The notes under the pieces: generated by a model
What the model was told of the DNA's origin: nothing
Database searches by the model: none
The model's input: only the letters and a program-made list of their open reading frames with translations
Assembly: GCA_029907345.1 (NCBI GenBank)
Contig: JARYMB010000002.1
Span: 62,001 to 126,000, forward strand
DNA: 64,000 nt
Source of the DNA: Methanolinea sp.
Lineage (GTDB): Archaea > Halobacteriota > Methanomicrobia > Methanomicrobiales > Methanospirillaceae
Direction of reading: 5' to 3'
Program-made: the position numbers and the translations under genes
In this document: positions 1-9,103 of the stretch, one piece after another
How positions within the stretch are numbered: the stretch's first letter is position 1
How the letters are laid out: each line of letters begins with the position of its first letter

Positions 1-1215
1 AACCTCGATACATTCGTGATGAGCCCGGATCAGGTTCTCTCCGTGTTTGCCAACGGGTGCCGTGGCGCAGACATCGCCATCATCGAGGGTGTCAGGGGAC
101 TGTACGAGGGGGCTGAAGCACTCGGTGATTCCGGGAGCAGTGCATCTGTCGCACGGATCCTCGATGTTCCTGTTGTCCTCGTGGTGAACGCACGGAGTAT
201 CACCCGGAGCGCCGCTGCGATCGTCCGGGGTTTCCAGTCGTTTGATCCCTCGATTCGGATTGCGGGTGTGATCCTCAACAACGTTGCCGGGGAAAAACAC
301 GCGGAGAAGGCCAAAATGGCCGTGGAACATTACTGCGGCGTGCCTGTTCTAGGCACCGTCCCCCGGAATCCGGAACTCGAACTCGGGATGCGTCACCTGG
401 GGCTCGTGCCGTTCAGGGAAGGCCAGGAGACAGGAGGTTTCCGGGAGAAGATCGGGACAATCACAGAGGCAGTCCGGCAGGCAGTCGACCCCGGCGTTAT
501 CCTGGGAATTGCACGCGAGGTTTCTCTGCCGGAAGGGGAGGCCCCCTGGTTCTCCCGCACGAAAAAACAGGATATCAGGATAGGTATCGCGTATGACCAC
601 GTTTTCAACTTCTACTATGCAGACCTCTTTGATATTCTGGAAGCACAGGGGTGCAGGGTCGTCTTCTTTTCCCCGGCATCCGGCGACCTTCCCGATGCCG
701 ACGGGTACATCATCGGCGGAGGGTACCCCGAGATGCATGCCCCGGCCCTTGCGGAGAACCAGAACATGCTCGGGGAGATCAGGGAACGCTCGCGGGAGGG
801 TACCCCCATATACGCGGAGTGCGGGGGGCTCATGTACCTGACCCGGGAACTTGTATTGAAGGAGGGGTGGCTGGGGAGAAAGGCAGAGGAGAGGTACCCC
901 CTGTCCGGCGTTTTTCCGGGAAAGACGGTCATGCCAGCGAGCCGGGTCGTTGCCTATATTTCCGGGGAGAGCAGCGCGGAATCCCCCATGGGAGCATCCC
1001 GGTTCAGGGGGCACGAGTTCCACTACTCCGCGGTACTGCTGCCACACGATACCCGTTTCGTATACAGGCTCTCGAGGGGGCAGGGAATATGCGATGGACA
1101 GGATGGTGCACTCGTCCGGAAGACCCTCGGGAGCTTTTCGCATCTCCACCCGGTCGGGAGCCATGCCATGTTTTCGAGGTTCCTCGAGACCTGCCGTGAT
1201 TCCCGCGAGGCGTGA
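1..1215 (+). CDS. Cobyrinate / Ni-sirohydrochlorin a,c-diamide synthase family (CbiA/CfbB), 5' truncated
   Basis: The reading frame is already open at the first base, so the N-terminal P-loop part of the AAA-like amidotransferase domain lies outside the window. What remains is the distal ATPase half ([27 protein letters not shown]) followed by a class I glutamine amidotransferase domain with the triad-type cysteine in AECGGLMYL and a His near GHEFHYS. Family members amidate the a and c acetate side chains of cobyrinate or, in methanogens, Ni-sirohydrochlorin on the route to F430, using ATP and glutamine. The sequence does not separate CbiA from CfbB; many methanogens may use one enzyme for both. 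It ends 48 bases before the aminotransferase gene. Confidence 0.85.
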   Translation, partial: NLDTFVMSPDQVLSVFANGCRGADIAIIEGVRGLYEGAEALGDSGSSASVARILDVPVVLVVNARSITRSAAAIVRGFQSFDPSIRIAGVILNNVAGEKHAEKAKMAVEHYCGVPVLGTVPRNPELELGMRHLGLVPFREGQETGGFREKIGTITEAVRQAVDPGVILGIAREVSLPEGEAPWFSRTKKQDIRIGIAYDHVFNFYYADLFDILEAQGCRVVFFSPASGDLPDADGYIIGGGYPEMHAPALAENQNMLGEIRERSREGTPIYAECGGLMYLTRELVLKEGWLGRKAEERYPLSGVFPGKTVMPASRVVAYISGESSAESPMGASRFRGHEFHYSAVLLPHDTRFVYRLSRGQGICDGQDGALVRKTLGSFSHLHPVGSHAMFSRFLETCRDSREA

Positions 1216-1262
1216 ACCAATCAGCAGGTAAAAAATACTATGAGAGAACACTCTATGCTTGC

Positions 1263-2129
1263 ATGTTCGTTTACATAGACGGCACAATGTACCCCAAAGA
1301 GGAGGCAAAAATCTCTGTCTTCGACCATGGTCTCCTCTATGGCGACGGGGTTTTCGAAGGGATCCGCATGTACAACGGGCGCATTTTCCGGCTCCCTGAA
1401 CATCTCGACCGGCTCTACGATTCGGCCAAAGCAATCGATCTCTGCATCCCGCTGACGAAGGATCAGATGACTGCGGCAATCATCGAGACCGTCCGGAAGA
1501 ACGGGTTTAAGAATGCATACATCCGCCCGATCGTGACCCGGGGGGTGGGAGACCTCGGGCTCTGCCCGACAAAGTGTCCGAAGCCGACTGTCATCATCAT
1601 TGCAACGGAATGGGGGGCGATGTACGGCGACCTGTACGAGAAGGGCCTCCGGGCTGTCACCGTGTCCATCCGGCGGAACCCCTGCTGCACTCTCCCGCCC
1701 AACATCAAGTCCCTCAACTACCTCAACAACATCCTTGCAAAGATAGAGGCAAACTGCAAGGGAGGAGACGAGGCGATCATATTCGACATGCAGGGGCACA
1801 TCTCCGAGGGGTCGGGTGACAACATCTTCATCATCAAGAACGGTGTCATCTACACGCCCCCGACACTGAACAACCTGAGGGGGATAACCCGCATGGTGGT
1901 CCTCGAGAATGCAAAGGCGCTCGGGATACCCGTGGTGGAGACGAACCTCGGGTACTTCGACCTCTATACTGCCGACGAGGTCTTCGTGACCGGTACCGCA
2001 GCCGAGGTTGCACCCATCGTCCACATCGACGGCCGGGACATCGGGTCAGGGCGCCCGGGACCGATCACCCGCCAGCTGATGGCAGCATTCCGGGCCGCCA
2101 CCGAGAGGGAAGGTATCCCTGTCTATTGA
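1263..2129 (+). CDS. ilvE: Branched-chain amino acid aminotransferase (class IV PLP enzyme)
   Basis: A 288-aa fold-type IV PLP aminotransferase of usual length. Visible family motifs are [16 protein letters not shown] near the N terminus, the PLP lysine in [14 protein letters not shown], and the substrate/phosphate-binding [10 protein letters not shown] and [12 protein letters not shown] segments. It transfers the amino group between glutamate and the 2-oxo acids of Leu, Ile and Val in the cytoplasm. I chose ATG 1263 because homologues begin at MFVYIDG-type sequence; no Shine-Dalgarno motif precedes it, but an A/T box (about 1229-1240) lies at the right distance for a nearly leaderless transcript. 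D-amino-acid aminotransferase or aminodeoxychorismate lyase of the same fold are less likely given the EGIR and GTAAEV motifs. Confidence 0.9.
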   Translation: MFVYIDGTMYPKEEAKISVFDHGLLYGDGVFEGIRMYNGRIFRLPEHLDRLYDSAKAIDLCIPLTKDQMTAAIIETVRKNGFKNAYIRPIVTRGVGDLGLCPTKCPKPTVIIIATEWGAMYGDLYEKGLRAVTVSIRRNPCCTLPPNIKSLNYLNNILAKIEANCKGGDEAIIFDMQGHISEGSGDNIFIIKNGVIYTPPTLNNLRGITRMVVLENAKALGIPVVETNLGYFDLYTADEVFVTGTAAEVAPIVHIDGRDIGSGRPGPITRQLMAAFRAATEREGIPVY

Positions 2130-2202
2130 ATCAGCCGTCTGCACGGGGGGATCCCTCTCCAAAACCCTTTTTATCCTGTAAACGTATACATAAGGGTCAC
2201 CT

Positions 2203-2277
2203 GCTGCTATAGTGTAGTCCGGCCAATCATGCCGGCCTTTCACGCCGGCGACTGGGGTTCGAATCCCCATAGCAGCA
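2203..2277 (+). tRNA. tRNA-Glu (anticodon UUC)
   Basis: A full cloverleaf is visible: acceptor GCTGCTA pairs with TAGCAGC, the anticodon stem is CCGGC/GCCGG around loop CTTTCAC giving anticodon TTC, and the T arm is TGGGG-TTCGAAT-CCCCA. The D arm TAGTGTAGTCCGGCCAATCA is the form typical of archaeal tRNA-Glu. Discriminator base is A and CCA is not encoded. A/T-rich sequence upstream (about 2166-2193) is the probable promoter, and a T-rich run follows at 2284-2296. Confidence 0.96.
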
Positions 2278-2545
2278 TCCCTGCAAATCTTTTCTTTCAG
2301 AGAATTACCAGGATTCGGAATCTTTCTTTTCAGGCAGAATGGCAGGTGCAGGTTCCGGAATGCGAAAAGCAATGGGAGGTTTTTGGTGAGAATCCGCTTA
2401 AAGATTACCCCGCACCGGGAGATTACAGGATCCCCTGACCTCCACGTTTTGGTAAGAAAAAAATCGAGTCAATTTGTGAAACAGTTTTCCCGGTCCATAG
2501 GATTAAATAATCAATCGGGTGACTATTGAAAAGAGGTACCAGACA
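2278..2545. other. Intergenic, no gene seen
   Basis: Short T-rich runs follow the tRNA and could end its transcript. An A/T stretch around 2455-2515 precedes the histidine kinase and probably carries its promoter. I see no convincing coding frame here on either strand. Confidence 0.5.
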
Positions 2546-3901
2546 ATGGGTTTTCCATGGCAGGGCAGCGAATGCTTTGAAAAAAAGCCTCTCGTTCACA
2601 TCACCCTCATCGCACTATCAACGGTCTTTGTCATATTCATCACGTTTTTTGCCCTTTCGCTGGGAATCACTGCGATTTTCCAGAACTTATACTACATCCC
2701 CATCATCCTCGCCTGCTATTACTACCAGAGAAAAGGACTTTATCTTTCCATCATCCTCGTATCCTTCTACTTCTTCTCACTGCTGGCTTATTTTCCCGCT
2801 TTGGAAATATTCTACCAGGGATTCATCAGGGTTCTCTTTTTCCTCCTCGTTGCGGGTATTGTCACGCATCTTTCGGAGACGATAACGAAAGAGAACGCGC
2901 GGTACCAGGGAATTTTTTCCGGTTCGGAATCCGGAATCCTCCTCTGGGAACGAGATAGCGGCAGGATAACAGAAGCAAATCCTGAAGCGTCCAGGATTTC
3001 CGGATATCCTGCCAGCGAGCTGGTCCGGATGACAATTTTTGACCTGTGCCCTGACCGGCCACTGGTCGAAACTGTCCTGTCGGGAAAAGAGGGACCCATC
3101 CGCCACAGGGAGGCAGATATCCGGCATAGTGATGGGACACGAAGGATTGTTGCTTTCTCTTCGGCGTGGATCGATGATGATACAGGCATGGTCACCTTCC
3201 AGGATATCACGGAAAAGAAACGGGCCGAGGAGGCAATTTCCCTCTCGAACAGGAAACTCAACCTCCTCAACAGCATCACGCGCCACGATATCCTCAACAC
3301 CATGACAGCGCTGCTCGGATACCTCGAAATCTCAAGGGAGATTGCAAGGGACGATGAATTGAAAAAGTACATCGATTCTGCCACCCGGGCAGCAGCAACA
3401 ATCCGGAGGCAGGTAGAGTTTTCCCGTGACTACCAGGATGTGGGGGTACGGTCACCGGACTGGTTCTCCCTGCATGTCCTCATTGAAAACCAGAAACAGC
3501 ACATCGAACAGTCAGGCATCAAAGTGGAGGCGGATCTTCCCGATATCCGGATCTATGCAGACCCGCTTATCGAGAAGGTCTTTTACAATCTCATGGAGAA
3601 TTCCGTTCGCCATGGCGGCAATGTCAGGAGGATCTGGTTTACCACGGGACTGGCAGGAGAAGACCTCGTCATCAGGTACTGCGATGATGGGAAGGGAATC
3701 CCGGATGACAAGAAAGAGGCAATATTCAACAGGGAATATTTCCAGCATTCCGGTTTCGGACTGTTCCTGTCCCGTGAAATACTCGCGATCACAGGGATCC
3801 GGATCCGGGAAACAGGAACGTTCGGGCAGGGGGCGGTCTTCGAAATCGTTGTTCCACCCGGTTCCTACAGGATTACCGATAGCAAAAAGAAGGCGACCTG
3901 A
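2546..3901 (+). CDS. Membrane PAS-domain sensor histidine kinase
   Basis: About 451 aa. Four or five hydrophobic helices occupy roughly residues 15-115, then a PAS domain (about 120-235, GIFSGSESGILLWERDSG onward), a phosphoacceptor helix with His247 in ITRHDILN, and a C-terminal HATPase_c domain with N box ENSVRHGG, G1 box DDGKGIP and a GFGLFLSREI G2-like box. The H-D-x-x-N acceptor motif is common in archaeal kinases. No receiver domain or response regulator gene is adjacent, so it is an orphan here. I prefer ATG 2546 (AGAGGT eight bases upstream) to the GTG 27 bases earlier, which has no ribosome site. The ligand sensed cannot be read from sequence. Confidence 0.88.
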   Translation: MGFPWQGSECFEKKPLVHITLIALSTVFVIFITFFALSLGITAIFQNLYYIPIILACYYYQRKGLYLSIILVSFYFFSLLAYFPALEIFYQGFIRVLFFLLVAGIVTHLSETITKENARYQGIFSGSESGILLWERDSGRITEANPEASRISGYPASELVRMTIFDLCPDRPLVETVLSGKEGPIRHREADIRHSDGTRRIVAFSSAWIDDDTGMVTFQDITEKKRAEEAISLSNRKLNLLNSITRHDILNTMTALLGYLEISREIARDDELKKYIDSATRAAATIRRQVEFSRDYQDVGVRSPDWFSLHVLIENQKQHIEQSGIKVEADLPDIRIYADPLIEKVFYNLMENSVRHGGNVRRIWFTTGLAGEDLVIRYCDDGKGIPDDKKEAIFNREYFQHSGFGLFLSREILAITGIRIRETGTFGQGAVFEIVVPPGSYRITDSKKKAT

Positions 3902-3992
3902 CATCGGCCGAAGGGAGGATCGTTCTCCCCTTTTCCCACCGGGAAATGTCTGCCGGACCATCCCGGCACGACAAAGCCCTGCATACCGGTTT

Positions 3993-4217
3993 CTAATCCC
4001 TCCTGTCTGCGGTCCATATTTTTACATTTTCCAAAAAAAGCTCGGGGGAAATGGGTGGATAACCGGCTGCCACGAGTGCTTCGCGGATCTCTCCGGGAAT
4101 TCCCGAGGAAAGAATCTCCTCCCTGCCATCCTTTGTCTTCCGGATACATATGTAACGGGATCCCTCCCTGCGATAAAAGACATCGCGGCACATCCCTATC
4201 ATGGGAAAATGACGCAC
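3993..4217 (-). CDS. Small uncharacterised archaeal protein (74 aa)
   Basis: A compact frame encoding a charged soluble protein with an aromatic/basic N-terminal half (MCRDVFYRREGSRYICIRK) and a helical segment ending AGYPPISPELF. I do not recognise a family. The composition (balanced charged residues, YPPI loop, no low complexity) looks coding, and no better frame competes on the other strand. The GTG start has AGGGA close upstream on the minus strand; ATG 4202 is an alternative. It is convergent with the histidine kinase. Confidence 0.55.
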   Translation of the reverse strand: MRHFPMIGMCRDVFYRREGSRYICIRKTKDGREEILSSGIPGEIREALVAAGYPPISPELFLENVKIWTADRRD

Positions 4218-4351
4218 CTATCCCTAAAAAAAATGGCTGTCGGTGAAAAGCGACAGTTTTTGTCCGGACGCTGCCAAACGTATATTACCGGCATATCACG
4301 AGGGATACCACGTCGTTCATGGAAACCCGGGAATGAATCGGCAGCCGGAGG

Positions 4352-4696
4352 ATGGATTCCATCATGGAAGCGGGAAAAGGTCATTTTGAGAAGGGTGCAT
4401 GGGTCGAGGAAAAGGACGAGGGCCCGGCGAGAGCCGGTGCTGATGCCCGTGCAGGGTGTGATCCGATGGAAAAACGGATCAGCGAGGTATCCTCGCTTGT
4501 ATCGACATCATTTTCCGAGCTTATCGCTCTTGCACGTGACCTGGTTGCAACACCCGAAGGCCATGCGCATATCAGGAGCCATATGGAAAAGGTATCATCC
4601 GGGATAGAGAGATCGCTTTCCCATATACTCGAAGACGAAGGAGAGAAAAAAGGAACTGATTCGCCCAGGAAGGGAGAGGGCCCCGGCAGGTACTGA
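4352..4696 (+). CDS. Small hypothetical protein with a central helix
   Basis: 114 aa (110 if the second ATG at 4364 is used, which leaves GGAGG at a more normal distance). The N-terminal third and the C-terminal tail are highly charged and probably disordered; the middle (about 38-92, MEKRISEVSSLVSTSFSELI onward) is predicted amphipathic helix. No family recognised. It sits alone between the kinase region and rnc; the opposite-strand frame here looks like a shadow. Confidence 0.5.
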   Translation: MDSIMEAGKGHFEKGAWVEEKDEGPARAGADARAGCDPMEKRISEVSSLVSTSFSELIALARDLVATPEGHAHIRSHMEKVSSGIERSLSHILEDEGEKKGTDSPRKGEGPGRY

Positions 4697-4878
4697 CCCT
4701 TTTCCCCCGGAAACATCAATATTCCGTATTTCCCAAAAATGAGGATTTTCATCAGGATGCAGGCATATGGAATGAAACCGGTACGGATATTTCCAGAGTG
4801 CCCGATTATGACTGCCATGCGTTCGGGTATAAATTTTGACAATTCAGACGTGTTTTTCATGGGAACAAGGTCTCCAGA

Positions 4879-5601
4879 ATGATGGAAAAACGGGAAAAAG
4901 ATTCATATCAGGAAAGGCTCCGGCTATTTCTCAGCGATTTCCGGATTGGGGTGACTGATCCCTCACCGGCAGCACTGGCCTTGTATACAACCGCATTCAC
5001 GCACAAATCGTTTGCCAGGGAACACGGTTCCGCAGATGAACCTGTCTCAGACTTCGAGGCTCTCGAGTTCCTGGGAGACAGGGTATTGAACCTCGTTGTC
5101 GCTGAATACATATTCCGCCAATCCCCCGAAAACGAGGGTGAGATGGCGGAAAAGATGGAATTTGTCAGAAACAGCCATCTTTTTTCCATCGTATCATCCC
5201 TGGGAACGGATTTCCCCGGTATGATCAGGCTTGGCTCGCACCAGAAGCTGACATCCCGAATCGTTGCCTCTGCATTCGAATCCTTTTTGGGCGCGTATTT
5301 TCTCGACAGGAGGTTTGAAACAACCCGATCGTTCCTTCTCGGGTTACTTGGCGATGAACTCGGCAATTTCATCCCTTTCATGAACTACAAGAAGAGACTC
5401 CAGGAGCACATCCAGAAGACTTCCCGGCACATTCCCATCTACGAGAGGATTGCAAAGGAAGGTCCGGACCACGCACCCGTTTTTACGTACAAGGTCAGCG
5501 TTGCGGGATTTGTCCTCGGAACGGGAAAAGGCATCACGAAAACTCAGGCAACACAGGACGCTGCCCGCAACGCCCTTTGCTCCCTCGGCCTGCTTCATTA
5601 G
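4879..5601 (+). CDS. rnc: Ribonuclease III with dsRNA-binding domain
   Basis: 240 aa in the bacterial-type RNase III layout: catalytic endonuclease domain (about 12-160) then a dsRBD (about 167-238, with the KKRLQEHIQK start and the GKGITKTQATQDAARNAL basic helix). The signature box is FEALEFLGDRVLNL, giving metal ligands Glu60, Glu63 and Asp67. In the second box SAFESFLGAYFLD the essential Glu134 is present, but the position normally Asp (E. coli Asp114) is Ser131. It would cleave double-stranded RNA. RNase III is uncommon in archaea, which suggests acquisition. AAGGT lies upstream of the ATG; ATG 4882 is equally possible. Confidence 0.9.
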   Translation: MMEKREKDSYQERLRLFLSDFRIGVTDPSPAALALYTTAFTHKSFAREHGSADEPVSDFEALEFLGDRVLNLVVAEYIFRQSPENEGEMAEKMEFVRNSHLFSIVSSLGTDFPGMIRLGSHQKLTSRIVASAFESFLGAYFLDRRFETTRSFLLGLLGDELGNFIPFMNYKKRLQEHIQKTSRHIPIYERIAKEGPDHAPVFTYKVSVAGFVLGTGKGITKTQATQDAARNALCSLGLLH

Positions 5602-5733
5602 GCCGTGCGTTCCGGCAACTCACGGATAAAGGTAGTATTTCCCGGAGGACTTATCTGGTCCCGTGTTCTTACTGATACATGGAAAGAGAAACCCCTCATG
5701 ATGAAGGGAGCCCTGGTAAACGGGAGGTAGGAT

Positions 5734-6174
5734 GTGACACGCCGGGTTCTTGCTGCCGTGGACGGGTCAATTCTGACGCATAACGTCATTCAGACAGCCA
5801 TCGAGGAGGCCACGTGCAGGAAGGCCGAACTGCACATCGTGCACGTAATCGAGAGGGAGTGGACCGACCCCGACACTGCAGTGGAACTTGCGATAATGGA
5901 CGAGGAAGAAGAGGCTGCGTCCCTTCTCTCATCGATGAAGGCCGAAGTGGAGGCTTGTGGCATTATGGCCGTGGCCCACCTGTTGAGAGGGCATCCGGGA
6001 GACAGGATCGTGGACTGCGCGATCGATCTCGATGCTGAACTGGTCGTCCTCGGTTCGGTCGGTAAGAGCCAGATAAAGCGAATGATTTCGGGGAGCGTCT
6101 CCTCTTTTGTTGTCACACACTGCCCGGTTACCACGATGGTTGTCAAGCCCGGCCATAAACAGCATGCCGGTTGA
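5734..6174 (+). CDS. Universal stress protein, UspA family
   Basis: 146 aa single Usp domain. It begins RRVLAAVDGS and ends with the nucleotide-binding signature G-2x-G-9x-GS (GSVGKSQIKRMISGS) followed by CPVTTMVVKP, so it is the ATP-binding subclass. The GTG start is fixed by GGAGGT seven bases upstream. The role is stress or nucleotide sensing; no partner is adjacent. Confidence 0.9.
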   Translation: MTRRVLAAVDGSILTHNVIQTAIEEATCRKAELHIVHVIEREWTDPDTAVELAIMDEEEEAASLLSSMKAEVEACGIMAVAHLLRGHPGDRIVDCAIDLDAELVVLGSVGKSQIKRMISGSVSSFVVTHCPVTTMVVKPGHKQHAG

Positions 6175-6383
6175 AATCCTCTATTCTTCCCTGACTGTTT
6201 GTCAGGGACCGGACCGCGTATCTGTATCCTCCCGCCCCTGGCGAATGCAGGAAACCGGCAGCCTGTCAGGTGAGCCTCCAATACCACGGATCACGAGGGG
6301 GATCTTTCTTCAGGGGAATGACTACCGTGCGGCATTTTTTACGTGATAGGGTGAAAACCCAGTACAAAAATTCCGGTTCTCAC

Positions 6384-7829
6384 ATGCCTTCCCAAGATTT
6401 GCACCGGGACGCGGATACCCGGAGGATGCCCTCGGGATCAAACCCAATGGTAATCCGGGTTATCATCATGGCAGCAGTTGCAATGGCCGTCATCGACGGG
6501 ATCGTTGTCAGCATTGCACTTCCGACGATAACAAGGGCATTTTCTGCTGACATTGCACAGTCCCAGTGGATATTTACAGCGTATCTGGTCACCGAGACAA
6601 GTCTTCTCCTCATTTTCGGAAGAGTGTCGGAGTTCACAGGAAAAAAGAGGCTTTTTCTGGCCGGGCTTATCCTCTTTACCACCTCGTCCATCGCGTGCGG
6701 GCTCTCCTCGAGCCTGTGGGACCTCGTCATCTTCCGCGCCCTGCAGGCTGCAGGATCGGCGATGATCTTTTCGATCTGCGCTGCCATTCTCTATGAGACC
6801 TCGGGACCCGGTGAACAGGCAAGGGTGATGGGGTACATAGGGACGACAACTGCGGCAGCCGCAGTTGCAGCTCCCGTGCTTGGGGGTATCGTCACGGGCT
6901 CTCTGGGATGGGAATACATCTTTTTCATCAACGGCCCGATAGGGGTGACAGGGATCGCCCTCTTCCTCTTGTTGTCACCCCCGGAGAATGCCTCTGCGGA
7001 ATCCTTTTCCATGGACTGGCCTGGAGCTGCAGCCCTGGTCTCTTTTCTCGTCTTTCTGGTCCTCTCCCTCGCAGAGGTTTCCTCGGGACACTTCCATTCA
7101 CCCGTTGTCATCCTGTTTTTCTCCCTGACAGTTCTTTCTCTCTTTCTCTTCATCCTGGCAGAGAGAAAGAGTCCCTGTCCCCTGCTTGATCTCACCCTTT
7201 TCCAGGATCCCCATTTCCTGCTCCCGAACATGTCCATGGCATGCGTATACATCGCGTTCTTCATGCTCTATCTCGTCGGGCCCTTCTATCTCGAAGGAGC
7301 GCTGGGAATGGATCCCCTTGGGGTCGGTTTCGTATTCCTTGTCATACCCGTCATCATCATCATCGGATCGCCTGCTGCTGGTCTCATCTATGACAGATGG
7401 AACGCGAGAACACTGCCGGCTTTCGGGATCGCCATTGCCGGGGCCTCGCTCTTTCTCTTGAGTTTTGCAGTCGTCTGGCGGGAAATAACGCCGGTTGTGG
7501 CCCTTTTTGTTCCTCTCTCCCTCGGTATATCACTCTTCCTTGCCCCGAACGCCACAGAGATCATGCGGTCCCTGCCGCTGGAAAGGGTCTCCCTTGCATC
7601 GAGCATGAGTGCCACTCTCAAGAACCTGGGCATGATTTTCGGGATCTCATTCTCTGCCCTCCTCCTCTCCCTGGAGCTCTCTGCATACGGGTATTCAATG
7701 GCCTTCCAGGATGCCGATCCCGTTATCCTCTCCTTGTCCATCCAGAAAATTCTCGTTATAGGTTCCATTTTCTGCGCCGCCGGGGCCATTCTCTCCCTGG
7801 CAGGAGCCCGCTCACCAGAGAACCAGTGA
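6384..7829 (+). CDS. MFS multidrug exporter, DHA2 (14-helix) family
   Basis: About 481 aa with 14 predicted membrane helices, the DHA2/EmrB-QacA topology. Visible are the motif after helix 2-3 (GRVSEFTGKKR), the helix 1 motif DGIVVSIALPTI with an acidic residue typical of drug/H+ antiporters, and a motif C-like APVLGGIVTG in helix 5. It likely exports hydrophobic or cationic compounds against proton entry. Start is uncertain: in-frame ATGs at 6318, 6384, 6426 and 6447 are all possible, and I took 6384 for a normal N-terminal length. No regulator is adjacent. Confidence 0.85.
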   Translation: MPSQDLHRDADTRRMPSGSNPMVIRVIIMAAVAMAVIDGIVVSIALPTITRAFSADIAQSQWIFTAYLVTETSLLLIFGRVSEFTGKKRLFLAGLILFTTSSIACGLSSSLWDLVIFRALQAAGSAMIFSICAAILYETSGPGEQARVMGYIGTTTAAAAVAAPVLGGIVTGSLGWEYIFFINGPIGVTGIALFLLLSPPENASAESFSMDWPGAAALVSFLVFLVLSLAEVSSGHFHSPVVILFFSLTVLSLFLFILAERKSPCPLLDLTLFQDPHFLLPNMSMACVYIAFFMLYLVGPFYLEGALGMDPLGVGFVFLVIPVIIIIGSPAAGLIYDRWNARTLPAFGIAIAGASLFLLSFAVVWREITPVVALFVPLSLGISLFLAPNATEIMRSLPLERVSLASSMSATLKNLGMIFGISFSALLLSLELSAYGYSMAFQDADPVILSLSIQKILVIGSIFCAAGAILSLAGARSPENQ

Positions 7830-7848
7830 TTGCAGGTTGAGCCTGCAA
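7830..7848 (+). terminator. Hairpin directly after the MFS stop
   Basis: A perfect seven-base-pair stem TTGCAGG/CCTGCAA with a five-base loop begins one base after the TGA. There is no strong T-run, so termination is only inferred from position. Confidence 0.4.
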
Positions 7849-7986
7849 CGGTGGCGGAGTCGATAAGCCTCCCCGCACCCGTTCCCCAATTATCAACTCA
7901 ATACCACAAAGAGAGAGAGAAAAGGGCCCTCTTCGTTATTTTAAATGGGAATGCGGAGGCTGGGTCGCCCCCACGAGAGTGTATCA

Positions 7987-8394
7987 CTACCGACCCGGAA
8001 ACGCGGGGTCTTTCTGCGTCTCCTCTGTCTTCCCGGCATTTGCTTCCCGCGAGACCAAACAGAAGATACCTCCAATCAGCATCACGATATCGAGTGGGGG
8101 CAGGACACTTGCAATGACTGCATATATTCCGGCACGTGAAAAATCCTTTTTCCCGGTCGAGAAAAGCGCAAGGAAACCCATGACGAGCCCGGCGATCCTG
8201 AGAGCGGCAACTGCTCCAACAAAAAAGAGGGGAATGGTCAGGGAGATCCCGAGGGCAGAAAATACCCCGGCCGAATAGATGACTGCCCCTATTCCTGCGA
8301 CGAATAGGAGAACGAGAATGCCTATGACGAGGGAGACGAGAATCAGGATCTTTCCCACTTTTGCCTCCGATGAAAGGCCTTCGATATTGAGCAT
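7987..8394 (-). CDS. Four-helix membrane protein of unknown function
   Basis: 135 aa with four hydrophobic segments (about 15-40, 45-80, 90-112 split by short loops) and a charged cytoplasmic-like tail. Starts at ATG 8394 with GTGAT-type sequence upstream. No family recognised; glycine- and alanine-rich helices resemble DUF4064-like small membrane proteins, but I cannot confirm that. It is convergent with the MFS gene. Confidence 0.65.
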   Translation of the reverse strand: MLNIEGLSSEAKVGKILILVSLVIGILVLLFVAGIGAVIYSAGVFSALGISLTIPLFFVGAVAALRIAGLVMGFLALFSTGKKDFSRAGIYAVIASVLPPLDIVMLIGGIFCLVSREANAGKTEETQKDPAFPGR

Positions 8395-8486
8395 CTCTGT
8401 ATCACTCTGATGTAGTTTGGACCACGGGGTGCATTAACTTATGGCGTCCCCCGTGATCCGGGAAACCTGCAGATAGTCCCCGGTGT

Positions 8487-9083
8487 TTACGCTTCCTCGT
8501 CCTGCACCGCAGGACAGAAATTGCACAGTGCAAAGAAAACATCCTTCTGTTTGTCCCTGACGGGACAGTAAAACTTTCCGTTATTTTCCCTGACGGCCAG
8601 GCCACCGGGAAATGGTGTCCCAACGGGATGGCCCGGTCTCTCAAGGACAAACATCGCGAAACCGGCAAGGATATAGTAGAAGAGGCGATGCCTGGGTGAA
8701 TGGAACTGGGGAAGGTATTCACGGGTGGATTCAAAGACAAAGCAACCGTCCGGGACCATGGAAAAGTAGGAATCGAAGACATCCTTCTCCCTGATGGGCT
8801 GCACCATGCGGGAGAATTCCCCGCGGGCGCACATTACCAGGAGCTGGTGATGGGCATCAACCACCTGGGCGAGCAGGAAGGGTCCAGCGACTTTCCTGTA
8901 CCCGGAAGGGAGACGATGAACTTCGTACCGTACCCGGCCCATGATAACCTGGAGGTCAAAGAGGGAGAATGTGGAGATCTCCTGTGCCATGAGAGTTCCT
9001 GCCTCCCCCCGGGTCCGTGCAGCAGATATCCTCCGGCAGGACCGGCAGATATCCTCATAGACCCGGGCATCTTTCTGGTGCAT
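8487..9083 (-). CDS. UPF0305 / DUF2115 family protein
   Basis: About 198 aa. The C-terminal region KFYCPVRDKQ followed by ALCNFCPAVQ is the conserved cysteine-containing end of the archaeal UPF0305 family, and the helical core (FDLQVIMGRVRYEV, FVFESTREYLPQFHSP) fits as well. The paired cysteines suggest metal or Fe-S binding, but no function is established for the family. An upstream TTG at 9095 is another possible start. It lies directly downstream of the surface-protein gene on the same strand. Confidence 0.75.
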   Translation of the reverse strand: MHQKDARVYEDICRSCRRISAARTRGEAGTLMAQEISTFSLFDLQVIMGRVRYEVHRLPSGYRKVAGPFLLAQVVDAHHQLLVMCARGEFSRMVQPIREKDVFDSYFSMVPDGCFVFESTREYLPQFHSPRHRLFYYILAGFAMFVLERPGHPVGTPFPGGLAVRENNGKFYCPVRDKQKDVFFALCNFCPAVQDEEA

Positions 9084-9103
9084 CTTGTCAATCAAGTTTT
9101 TCT

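Noticed and set aside
349-1479. Long minus-strand frame opposite the CbiA/CfbB gene
   Set aside because: Antisense shadow in high-GC coding DNA; composition is unlike a protein and the sense strand has amidotransferase motifs.
4381-4860. 159-aa minus-strand frame opposite the small helical protein
   Set aside because: Ser/Phe/Ile-rich antisense product; the plus-strand frame has a ribosome site and better composition, though neither is certain.
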